From NCBI GenBank assembly GCA_001630475.1, contig KV419424.1:312931-376930 (forward strand): DNA of 64,000 nt. Reading direction: 5' to 3'. Position 1 is the first letter of the stretch, and every line of letters starts with the position of its first letter. Of this stretch, positions 21,201 to 31,586 are shown piece by piece. A model generated the notes under the pieces. The model saw only the letters and a program-made list of their open reading frames with translations, had not been told where the DNA came from and searched no databases. Source of the stretch: Sistotremastrum niveocremeum HHB9708 (Eukaryota; Basidiomycota; Agaricomycetes; Sistotremastrales; Sistotremastraceae). The position numbers and the translations under genes were made by a program.

Positions 21201-24200
21201 CTTTTTTCCGCCAGGCGGCCTCGGCAGAATCTCTCCGGGCGAGGTAAGCCACCCATGACTACCTCATTCTTTGTTATTCACTGAAATTGTGCAGGTCGCT
21301 CTCGCAATCACAATCGCTTTCACAGGAGCTCTCCTTGGTGCGCTCGCCGCCGCGCTCGACGGGTTCACTGCCACACAATCGCTCTGACAGCCTCACAAAT
21401 GGATCGGCGAACGGACGTCTTACGCCCACTCTCATGTTCTCGGCTCCCCCTCACGTTGCTGCCCATTCCGACAGGACGATCCTAAGTCTCGAGAAGGAGA
21501 TCATGAGATTACAGGAGGTTCTCAGCGAGAGAGAGGCTGAGATCACCGCTCTCGAGATTAGCCTCAAGGAAAAGAGCAAACCTGCATCAAGTGAACTCGT
21601 TCTGGCACAGTCCTCGGAATTGGAAGCCCAAGATCTGTCCCCGAACACGATCGATCAATTCAAGGCTTTGAGGAGTTCTATCATTCTCGAGCACCCAGCC
21701 GAAGATGACGAAGCTCTCGAGGAGGTGGCCCGACGTCCTGAATCACTAGGGAGATTAAATGAGCTCATGAGGTTGGTTGGTTTCATCGTCTGTGCAGTCT
21801 TAGTTTGACGTTGAGTGCTTTAGATCAATGGCTCAGAAAGAGTCTGAACATCGTGAAATAGTTGAGGAACTTAATTCTGAGTTGACTCAACTCCGCAGAC
21901 AACATGATGCACTGACGACCTTATCCCGTGATCAAGTAAGTTGCTACTTGCCAGGTTTATCATACAAGAGAAATAACCGACGCACATAACCAGGCTCATA
22001 ACATGTCCACTGAGCTTGAAGCATTGCGATCCGAGCATCAGAAAGTTTCAGAACAACTTGAAGAACTGGAGAAACGAGATCATGAGTTGATGGAACTTCT
22101 GCAAGCCAAGGATCAAGAACATGCGCAGTTCGTCGAAAACCTGCGAGCCGAACATGAACAGGTCCTGCGCGAGAAAGAGGAGGAAGTGGTCAAGCTCACC
22201 TCTCAGCTCAAGGATCACGAATCTACTGTCCATGAGCTCCATACTCAGCTCTCTGACGCTTCCGTCGCTCTGGCCCAAGCCAAGACCGAGCATGAGCAGC
22301 ATTTCGGCAAGCTTCAGGCCGAACATGAATCGTCCATTCAGCAAGCCAGAGCGGAGGCGGAAGTCGCTTTGCAAGAGGCGCGTTCACAACAAGCGGAGGC
22401 CCTTTCCAAGGCTCAGGAGGAGTACAACATGAAACTCAGCCAACAGAAGGAGGAAGCCACGGCTTCGCAGCATCGTATCGAGGAAGAATACTACAACGCT
22501 CTGAGCAAGCTTCGCAGCGAGCACGCCGAGACTTTGAAGAGGAAGGAACTCGAGGCCGAAGAAGCGATTGCTCGATCCCAAGCTGACCATGTCGCGGAAC
22601 TCAAACAAGCTCAGCTTGCGAAACAGGGCAGCGAAGCTGAATCACAGGCGCTCCGTGATTGCGCCATCGAGCAGCTTCAAGATGAGCATGCAGCCTCTCT
22701 CCTTCGCAAGGAAAACGATTTCGCTGCGGCTCTGCAGAGAAATAAAGAAGAGCACCAGCGTGCCATGGTTGGCGAGCAGGAAATGCATGGTCAAGCGATG
22801 GCCAAGCTACGTTCGGAGCATGCATCGGCCATCGCCTTGCTCAACGAGCAACTTTCTGGAGAGGTGTCGAAGCTCAATGCCCTTCTCGAGAAAGCACGTG
22901 TGGACCATGACACTGCGGTCGTCAAGATGCGCAAAGAGACCCAGGTTGCCTTAGAAGACCTTGTGAAATCGAAGGCTCGGGATTTACAGGACCTTATCGC
23001 TCAGCACGACGGCGACATCGTCAGCTTGAAAGCTGATCACGAACTTCAGTTATCCCAGATCGAGGAGGCTCACGAGGAGCGTCTGGCATCGGTTGAACAG
23101 CTTCACGCCGAAGAAGTCGCCCGGCTTAAAGCTGAGCATGCTTCAGCAATTGCTGAAGTTCAGGCACTTCTTGTGGCCACTCAAGAGGAGCATCACAGCG
23201 TCCTAGAAAATCTCCACAATCAACATATGCAAGCATTCGAAACTTTGAAGCAAGATCATAATGCAGCGATGTCGGAAATCGACGAGGATCATACGCGGGA
23301 GAAGGATATATGGAGCAGAAATCATGATCTCTTGTCAGAAGAGATCGCTGCTTTGAAAGAAGCCGCACGCGAAACCGAACATCATCAGGAGGAGTCTCTT
23401 AAGGAGCTTTACGGATCCATGGAAGAGAAGGACGAAGAAATTGCGTCGTTGCAACAAGCGTTGACGGAATCACGAGATCTGCACAGCAATTCAGAGGCCA
23501 AACTGAACACAGTTCTGTCCGAAGTCGAAACATTGCGCGCAGAAAAGTCACGGCTGCTGGAGAATGTGTCTAAAGCGCAAATTTTAGAAGAGGAACTGGA
23601 ACAGTCCCGCCGACAATTCGCTGAGCTTCAGGCTGAGCTTCTGAAAGCCAAGGAGGACATGGACGTCCTTCATGCCGATAAAGCTCGTCAGGATATTCTC
23701 ATCCGTGACCTCCAAAGTCAGGCTGTGCAGCACATGCATGATGTTCATCAAACTGCTCTGCGACCCATTGCTGAGAGAACGATATCTTTCACTCGCACCA
23801 ATGGTATCCCCCCTGCTAAGCTTCCTCCCCTGTCACCCCCACCGTCCATTCCTCCGCCACCGTTGCCAACCGCTCTTCCACCAATTCCAAGCGATAGCCA
23901 TTCCAGTATGTCCTCCCGATCTGTTCATGGACGTAGTTCATCTGGATCTCAAGACACACACGACTCGGGCTCAACGCCCTTGACCTCGGCCGGCCCGTCA
24001 CTCAAGGACGGTAGCATCATGTCTGATGACTCTCTCCTCCACAGCAAGATACAATCACAAGGCAAACAAATTGAAGAGCAAGAGGCTATGATCAAGACCT
24101 TGAATAAACAACTTGCTCATTGTGAAGGCGAGCTTCAATCACATATTGATCTTGTGAATACATTGGAGACGTCGCTCAACGACTCCGAACGCAATTGTAC

Positions 24201-24505
24201 GTCGCTCATTTATTTGCCATTTTTCGATGTCTCATGCATCGTAAACAGTGAAAAAGGCGCGTGGTCATGCTAATGAGCTGACTCGAGATCGAGATTCATT
24301 GACGAGTCAATTGGAATCGGCTCGGGCAGAATTACGAGAAGCACAACGTGAGGTCGTCAGTACGCGACAATCTATCGTCGAAGAGAAGCAGTCTCTGGAG
24401 CATCGGTTGACGGAAGAGAGGAGAGCCAAGGAACGCGCTCGTGCTCAACTCGACACCCGAATGGAAGAGCTTCAGAGACGGAAGTCCAAGTTTGCTTGCA
24501 TGTAA
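18285..24505 (+). CDS. Kinesin with N-terminal motor and very long coiled-coil tail (kinesin-4-like)
   Basis: A microtubule motor. Eight exons give 1948 residues with the frame exact across all joins. The start [11 protein letters not shown] joins [12 protein letters not shown] through a GC-AG intron (18319-18379). P-loop GQTSSGKT; switch I NAQSSRSH; switch II DLAGSER; then [19 protein letters not shown] and [11 protein letters not shown], ending [11 protein letters not shown], which is most like kinesin-4 (KIF4/KIF21). About 90 Ser/Pro-rich residues are inserted between switch I and switch II. The tail is mostly coiled coil, with a Pro-rich break near 23.8 kb ([14 protein letters not shown]) and a final short coiled coil. 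It lies next to DAD3, another microtubule gene. Cargo and exact subfamily are inferred. Confidence 0.93.
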
Positions 24506-24925
24506 TCGCCCACTCCTGTCTTGGTTTGTTTCATGGTTCGTCGTCATATCCATTTTCCCTTTCCCTTTCCTAGCGCACATTCCTTTATTTTATTTGCATC
24601 TTTACCTGTGTTTCATTTCATTCTTATCAGTAGTATATGCGTCGAGGCGGGTGGTTTATCTGGGATAGGACTGCCACGCGACTTTCGTTCTTTTTACTAT
24701 ATCACAACCTCGGAGGATTCACTGGGTCATTTGTATTCGTGATTCTGTAATGCACAAGATCTCTTTTTATCAGGAATTGTTTAGAACCGTCGTCAAATAT
24801 AGTTGATGTGAACGGTATCGAGCATTTGTCGAGCCCTCGAAGGGTGACCGTGACCGCACGCGTCGCATCGAGAACGCGTCTGCTTCTTTGCATCTCGACA
24901 GTGTGCAGCACTTTCATGCAAAAAC
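24506..24925. other. Intergenic region, kinesin to DAD3
   Basis: 420 nt of 3' flank and promoter. A pyrimidine-rich stretch (24.53-24.63 kb) follows the kinesin stop. No gene seen. Confidence 0.5.
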
Positions 24926-25339
24926 ATGTCGGTTTTCGAGCGTAACCCCTATGAAGATCAACATGGTCTATCAACGATCGAATCAGAAGTGTTATGGGAA
25001 TACGCGAAACTATTGGAACATGTGAAAGAAGTGAGTGAGCGTTCCAGACCAACTGGCATGCGTCAGTGAACGAGATGCAGCTTTCGAGCAGAGTGAAAGA
25101 AATGAGCGAAGAGCCTGAGCAAGCTCTCGTCTCACAACTTCGGGGCTTGGAGAGGAAGATGGGTCTGGTATTGACTCTGGTAATGCATCGCGTTTCATGC
25201 TGAAAGTCTGTTCATTCAACGATCCATTCAGTTCAGAGCATCCGTATGGGCAGTCATCAACGACCAGCAGGGACTCGAAAGTGGATCAGAGGGAGGCAGC
25301 CTGAGTGGAACGGAGGGCGACATGACCATCACGCATTAA
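24926..25339 (+). CDS. DAD3: DASH complex subunit Dad3
   Basis: A small subunit of the DASH/Dam1 complex, the ring that couples kinetochores to microtubules in fungi. Three exons (introns 25031-25080 and 25180-25231) give 103 residues. Family runs are NPYEDQHGLSTIESEVLWEYA, seen from residue 7, and LRGLERKMGLVLTLFRASVW across the second intron. The last 25 residues are Ser/Gly/Glu-rich and lineage-specific. The ATG follows the kinesin gene by 420 nt on the same strand, so the two microtubule genes are neighbours but each probably has its own promoter. Confidence 0.92.
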
Positions 25340-25384
25340 TCATTAATCACTATTTAACATCATCTACCACTGTACCAGATATCA

Positions 25385-26781
25385 CTATCGCAAATGCACG
25401 CCCCCGAGTCTTGCAGCCAAACCCGCCGCTCCCGCGTTGACGCTCCAGATGACGAGTTTCCCATCGAGGCCAGTGGTGCTGACCTTGGTCACCTCTCCGT
25501 TTGCGCCATGCTCGTATGGTCGGACAGCGGTGATGGTATTTTGATGGACCGTCATGATCTCGGACTCCACGCCTACACCTCCTGGAGACGCGAGAGTAGG
25601 GCCACCAGGATTAATACCACCACGAGTGTCGGCATTGCGGAAAGTGTTGAAGGCCGCACTGTTGAGGCGTCCTACACCGCCGGCATTACGAGGAGGGACA
25701 CCAGGTTTAGGAGAGCCACCGGCCGAACGGGGAGTGGAGGTAGCATCGTCCAGCGACGCAGTCATTGCCCATCCTTCGGGGCCGCCTTTGAAGAGGACAG
25801 GCTGACAATCATGCCCTGCGGCAACAATCGCGTCTTCGGCTGTCCAAATAAGGGTAAGATAAGGAAGTGTAGATCCTTTGATGTTTATGAGGCCGTGGGC
25901 TCCGGAAGCGTCAGGGTAGACGACCGTAATGGAGGAGTCATGAGATGCAAAGGCTAGGAGGTCCCCAGAAGGCGAGAATGCCACTGAATGGACCCAGCCT
26001 CCGCTCGGGCTCGCAAACTCGCCACATAGGGTATTGAAAGGGAGTTTCTCACCCCATACGGAAGGTAAAGGTCTTTCAGAGTGTAAGAAAGGGAAATAGA
26101 AGTACACGTGCCGACACACCTTTTATCCACATCCTTGATATATGCCGAGAATACTCTGGCTTTCATGTCGGCGGAACCTGCAGCGAGGAGTACATTGTTG
26201 GGATGCCAGTCGACAGATAGAACAGTGGAGCGGATGGGCTTCTTGATCAATCTTGCGACCCACCAATTGTTCTCTTCGTCGAATGAACAAATACAGATTG
26301 CCCTAGCCCCGCTGGCGACGGCGAATTTATCCTCACGAGGACTCCATCGGACGTAAGTGGCGGCTCGATTGATGCGAAGGAGCACCAGCGTCGGTTTCCA
26401 AACTAGTTGTCCCGTCGATGGGTCTGGGGATTGAGACCAAACGTACGCATTGCGATCCTGGGACGCAGTCACGATACGATTAGACTGCGGAGCCCAATCG
26501 ATGGACGTGATCAGCTTGTCGTGCTGTTTAATCCAGTCAGTCAGTTGCACGAGAATATCGACAGAATATACTGACTTCAGATAGAGTCTCTGTGAGGGTC
26601 CATTCCTGACCATGGCGGGTGTAGATCTGGGCATCGTTGTTGTTCAGACTGACGGCGACCTCTGACAAATTGTGAGTCGTTGAAACAGTAAATCAAAGAG
26701 GAGCTTACGGCTACGATCCGGACTGAACGCATGGGTTGTTAAAGGGACTTGAGCAATTGGGAAAACTTGGGGAGCAGCCAT
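25385..26781 (-). CDS. ARC40: Arp2/3 complex subunit ARPC1 (p40, WD40)
   Basis: The WD40 propeller subunit of the Arp2/3 actin-nucleating complex, acting at cortical actin patches and in endocytosis. On the minus strand it starts [20 protein letters not shown]. Blades include [60 protein letters not shown] and [20 protein letters not shown]. It ends [12 protein letters not shown], as other fungal ARPC1 proteins do. Repeat order and length fit the family. Short introns occur near 26.69, 26.55 and 26.08 kb. Its start codon is only 28 nt from that of WC-2 on the other strand. Confidence 0.93.
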
Positions 26782-26809
26782 TCAGGACAGAGGACTAGCA
26801 GTCTACTCG

Positions 26810-27949
26810 ATGCCTTTGACCAAATACGGCACAACATTGACGTCCATGAGCGCTACTACATACCTCCAACCTGCTGCTCGGCCTACAATCCCCCCAGTCT
26901 TTGATTTTACAAAGAGAAAACGATGGGACGATTTGTTACTCGATGAGCTGTCCGAAAACATAATTCTTGTACTGTCGCTCGAGGCCAAAGTTCTTTTTTG
27001 CGGCAATGCGGTGACCGAACTCCTGGGATACAACGACGACGATCTGGTCGATAGCGAGCTCATCGAGATCATGAACAGTACGTTATTCTGCGTAGCATAA
27101 AGGTTCTTCGATAATAACTATTTTCAGAGGACGACGCGATTCACTTTCAACGCCAATTCGAGCAATCAGTCCAGGCCAAATCAGACATTTCCAGTTTTGT
27201 CCGACTCAAATGCAAGGCTGAGAAATCAGCCCCGACCGCGAATTTTCCGATGCACACGACACAAAAAGAACTACTATTCGAGATCCGTGTTCACCCCTAC
27301 AATCGCGGAACGGACGGGACAGCGGATCGACCAGCATGCATGATAGCCATGGCGAAACCGTACCCTAGCACGGCGACGGCGACACTGAACGGATTTCTGG
27401 AGCTCAAGATCGAGAATGAAAGGCTGACGCAGCGGCTGGCTGAACTGAAGAGCATGTCCGCGGGACCGTCGGCTCCGACGTCATCGATCGCAAGCGCATC
27501 GGCGCAGACACACGTTTTCTCTGATGGACCAGGGGAAGGCGGCGGTTGGCATAATGCAGGTGCCTCGAGTTTGGGGAGTAACAACGGGGGATACCTAGGC
27601 CTTGGAACAAATGCACCTGATGAGGGTGAATTGGGTGGTCGAAGCGGGGGCACGATGCATGGGGGCATGGTGGTTCATTCAGGGACAGTGGACGAGGAAG
27701 GGGATGAGAACGGACAGAAGAAGAAAAAGGTGAGCCGCGAGTGCATTTTGAAAGGGCAGTGGCTGAAAGAGATGGACATTCTAGGCGAAGAAAGGGGGCT
27801 TGGACCAATACGTGTGCGTCACGTGTGGCCGGACTGACTCACCAGAGTGGCGAAAGGGGCCACAGGGGCCGAAGACGCTCTGCAATGCATGTGGCCTGCG
27901 ATGGGCAAAGCGGGCGCGCAAGGTCGACGTCGAGGCCGAGCAGAAGTAA
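26810..27949 (+). CDS. wc-2: White Collar-2-type PAS/GATA zinc-finger protein
   Basis: Partner of the White Collar-1 blue-light receptor; the pair binds DNA and drives light responses and, in some fungi, the clock. Three exons (introns 27078-27127 and 27730-27784) give 344 residues in frame. A PAS domain spans roughly residues 35-190 ([39 protein letters not shown]). A Gly/Ser-rich linker follows. The C-terminal GATA finger, [12 protein letters not shown] then [11 protein letters not shown], has the four Cys in C-X2-C-X18-C-X2-C form. The PAS-plus-single-GATA order is that of WC-2. A second ATG 12 codons in (26846) could be the real start, given how close the divergent ARPC1 gene is. Confidence 0.93.
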
Positions 27950-28189
27950 ACAGACGCCCGTCTGCATTTCGTGCTGATCTGGGTTTGAGTTTCCTTATAT
28001 GGGCATGAAAGGACCACTGTGACGTCATTTTCGCCGATATATACACGAATTTCCAGATTAGGAAAGACAAATTGCCGAAAGAAGAACAAAGGGACCGGAA
28101 GCAAATGAGGGATTGCCTTTTATGGAAGTGAAAGATGGCTTTGAGACCTTTTAATCTGCTCGTCTTGTGCCCACTTGGAGACAAGACCA

Positions 28190-29192
28190 ATGGCCCCCAC
28201 TCTCGTCAGCCCCGCCCCCGGTGTCTCCTTCGTCCTGCGCCCATTCCCCCCGCCACACCTCGTCGGCGTCCCCGTCGACTACATCGTCGCCCAGCTCCAT
28301 AAGCTCGCTCAGGCATACTGGGACAAGCCAGAGACCGCAGACTGCACCCTCAGTAAGCATCGTCGTCCACCCGATAGCCTGATCTTATCTTGCACAGTCG
28401 TTCCCCTCAGCTCCGCATTCAAGGCTCGACCCACTCGTCCAGATCCACGTGCACCCCGCCCCTCCACCTCCAATGCATTGAAGAACCAGAACCCTCTCCA
28501 GACAGGTCCATTCGCATTTCCTGGACAGGACAGCTATCTTGGACGACGAGGGAGTGCTCCCGTTACAGGCGAAGGCGTTCGTCGACGTCTCGTAGTCAGG
28601 GTACGTCGCGTCGGCTATACCTAACAACATTTGAAATTCAACTCGTTGTCTTCGTTTGCAGTTGCATAGAGATTACCTTTCGTCCCAATCCACTTTCCTC
28701 CAAACCGTTTTTGTTGGCGCATCTCCATTTGATCTGGCTGCCAGGCCCCGACCGCTCACATCACAACTGGCAGCCGGTGCTTTCCCAGTGCCTCCACAGT
28801 GCCATCCGCGCCTCTTGCCATGCGCACCCAATCACCCCCAAGTCTATTTGCCGGTCCCTGATCCAGATTCATTTCCCCATCTCATACATTACCTATACTT
28901 TGGCAAGACGGACTACATCGAAGAGTGCCTGAATGATGGCTCGATCAAGTGGGAATCCATTGTCCGCAATGTGGAGTACCTGGGCCTTCGAGACGACATT
29001 AAGGTGTTCCTGGGGAGATGGTGGGGAACGTGGCTGGATCCCGCGTCAAGGATGAGAAAAGGCACTGCTGTCGTGCAGGCGGTGGACGACGATAGTGATG
29101 GAGGCGATGGAGGCGATGAGGCTGAAGATGAGGATCGTTTGGCTATTCGTATACGGCCACGTCCGCGTACTCGTCCAGAGGACTCGCCATGA
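28190..29192 (+). CDS. BTB/POZ-like domain protein
   Basis: Function unknown. Three exons (introns 28353-28397 and 28601-28661) give 298 residues in frame. The start is MAPTLVSPAPGVSF. The central exon is Pro/Arg-rich. The third exon has LHRDYLSSQSTFLQTVFVGA, then VYLPVPDPDSFPHLIHYLYFG and IVRNVEYLGLRDDI; this pattern (strand-helix, a 'loss of threshold' like patch, then a helical pair) looks like the BTB-like folds common in basidiomycetes, which usually mediate dimerisation. The C-terminus is acidic (DDDSDGGDGGDEAEDED) and then Arg/Pro-rich. The domain assignment is by resemblance only. Confidence 0.7.
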
Positions 29193-29750
29193 CTGATCAC
29201 GTTTGACTTTTCGTTCTCTCGGGTCCAGGTAAGATTATTCGTCAGTAGTCAGGCAGACCGGTCAATGTAGCAGTATCGTATACCCAAAGCTTGTTTCCGG
29301 CAACTTTAGTGTGAGCCTGACAGTAACACCTTTGAGCACAACTTTGACAACGAACTCGCACTATGGCCCTACTCTCTATCATCTGATCGCATGAATGCGA
29401 AAGGAGGGAGCTGGGCTTTCACTATTGCACTGAGACAATTTTCCTAGCACTTTCGGATTCAATTTGTCCTCTATCTGAACCAATTTGAAATATTCACAGG
29501 ATCTTGTGTCGTTGTTGAGCTCTTTGCGAGGATCGGAAATATGTCAATCCCATTCGAAAGCTTTTGTGACCTCGACGTGCCACTCAGTCAGACATCGCAT
29601 CGCATGCAAAGCACCAGGACGCTCTCGCGTTCATGAGCGAGTACGATTCGCAACGTTATGGCGGCAGATTCGGTCGATGGTCAAACAGCCTTTATCCAAG
29701 AGACGATGGTAGACGGAGTAAGAGTACATGGTGCACAGGGTATCATAGTG
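29193..29750. other. Convergent intergenic region without a clear gene
   Basis: 558 nt between two convergent genes. A plus-strand frame at 29485-29712 (75 codons) has no recognisable content, and another short frame at 29.33-29.45 kb looks coding-like but cannot be joined to anything. I leave both uncalled. Confidence 0.45.
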
Positions 29751-30131
29751 TCATGATGATGGTCTGGGAGTAATGAGATATTGCAATGCTGCCTTGAGAT
29801 CTGCCCCGTTGTCGGCCAGTGCCCTTTCTGCAACGTGCCGCGGGACCTCTAGTTCTGCTACCTGTTTTGAAGTGTTAATCAGTGGTAATTAAATACACAG
29901 GTGAGACCAACGATGAGATCGACATCTTCCTTTTTCCAAGAATTGGGGTCTTTCTTATGAGGCAGAGGCTTGTCGAAGACGCCGCTGCGGAAAGCCTCAT
30001 CCATCTTGTTCTTAGAATACGCCATTCCATCCTGAAACTAGCCAAGAATAAATATCTGAAGATGGAAAGTAGAGGGAAATACAGACGTTCATGATGACTT
30101 CAGGCTCAGGTCGGCCATTGCTCAAGAACAT
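29751..30131 (-). CDS. HYPK-like UBA-domain protein (NatA regulator family)
   Basis: A small protein of 91 residues in three exons (30131-30087, 30031-29912, 29861-29751), frame exact. The C-terminal half matches the HYPK/UBA fold: KKEDVDLIVAELEVPRHVAE then RALADNGADLKAALQYLI. In HYPK proteins this region binds and tunes the N-terminal acetyltransferase NatA at the ribosome. The N-terminal half (NGRPEPEVIMN, KNKMDEAFRSGVFDKPLPHK) is not like animal HYPK and may be a fungal version or another function. It lies head to head with TIM54 with only 34 nt between start codons. Role inferred from the C-terminal motif. Confidence 0.65.
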
Positions 30132-30165
30132 GGTCGTCGGTAGACGCCGAAAATAATTTCAGGCT

Positions 30166-31559
30166 ATGAGCAAACCTGGACCGTCGACGTCGACGACGTC
30201 CTCGCTCGCATTCCTCGAGTACACAGGAATACCAAGATCGTGGCTCTCCAAACGGCCCAAACTACCTTCCAGGAACTGGCTGATCTTCCTCGGCGTGACC
30301 TCTTCACTTTCATGTCTCTACTTTTATGACCGACAACAGTGCAAGAAAATCAAGCAGCAATATATCGACAGGGTTAAACATCTCGCAGACGAGCCACTGG
30401 GGTCAATGGACCTTCCCAGAAAGGTCACTGTTTACTCTTCGCGGTGGCCTGGAGATGAAGATTATGAACGGGGAACAAAATATTTCAAGAAGTATGTCAA
30501 GGTTCGTCGTCATTCACAGCCCTCGTGCCGTACTTAGACTCGTTTCTTTTGCGCCAGCCGTATTTGGTCGCTGCAGCGATTGACTATGATATAGTCAATG
30601 GGAAACGACATGGTGCACTCACTGAAATAGTCGCCAATAGGATAAAGATGCAACGGCGGCGGGAGGCAGGTCTGGAGCCTCCTCAGCCAGGGGATATTAT
30701 TCCAGTCCCTGGTTTGAAGACTGCGGAGGCTCGGAAAGCGCATATGCTAAAAGGCGGCAATATCATCATGGGTCGAACTACGCTCAAGGAATATTTGGAG
30801 GGCCTTCGCCAAGGATGGACAGAGCCGCTGAAGATTGTCGAAAAGGAGCAAGAGCTTGCTCGTCTGCTAGCGGATGATGGTGTCTTTGACGAGCCTGATT
30901 CTGCGCCCTCTTCTTCTTCAACGAGCCCACCTATATTCCATCCCCTCCAGATAGATTTCTCGTCACGCCACACTGCGCCGCCGCCGCCAGACGATGCCAC
31001 CCCTCCACCACAAACCATCCCACCACAGCCACCTCTCTTGCTCGTCCCATTCGTGAACCACATCGGTCTCGCCCAAATACCACACATGCTTTACGAGTTC
31101 TTCAATCGACGGAAGGACGTCAAGAAAGGAGCGCAGGTCGCTATGCTCCTCATCAACCCGCGCACACGACCTTTCCAAGAGTCCGATCTCGAATGGGACA
31201 AAGAGGCCGAGTCCTACTATAAGAGCTCTACCGAAAAACTCCCAACGGAAATCGAAGAGGCTCGGAAATCGTTCTATAAAGCTTTGCCTGAGAAGCTCGC
31301 TTTGGCTCGAGCTTTGGCAAACCGTGAACGTGAACCCACAAAGGCCGAGCTCGCTCATCCACCACCATCTGATATGGACTTGAGAGTGGAGCGTCTGCAG
31401 AAAGAAGTGCGCTGGAGAGATAACATCGTGGGCTGGAACATCGTCAAACCCGATGCACCCGCTTCATGGGATGACCGGTTTAGGGATTCATTGTCGGTCA
31501 TTGTTGACCACGACGCGACAGATGATGGACAGATGCTCATTCAACAATCTTTTGACTAA
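30166..31559 (+). CDS. TIM54: Mitochondrial inner-membrane translocase subunit Tim54
   Basis: A subunit of the TIM22 complex, which inserts carrier proteins into the inner mitochondrial membrane. Two exons (intron 30502-30557) give 445 residues in frame. The N-terminus has GIPRSWLSKRPKLPSRNWLI and one membrane helix (WLIFLGVTSSLSCLYFY), followed by a basic DRQQCKKIKQQY. The body has the family runs YLVAAAIDYDIVNGKRHG and NHIGLAQIPHMLYEFFNRR, and a Pro-rich linker near 30.9-31.0 kb. Order and length are as expected. Its stop is 27 nt from the stop of convergent MER3. Confidence 0.9.
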
Positions 31560-31586
31560 CTAATGTATACCCTTATTGCGTTACAC

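Noticed and set aside
21994-23700. Tandem DNA repeat in the kinesin tail
   Set aside because: The similarity is at protein level with varied codons and spacing; there is no constant DNA period.
29485-29712. Plus-strand 75-codon frame in the BTB-HYPK gap
   Set aside because: Composition is not protein-like, no conserved motif, no supporting splice or promoter signals.
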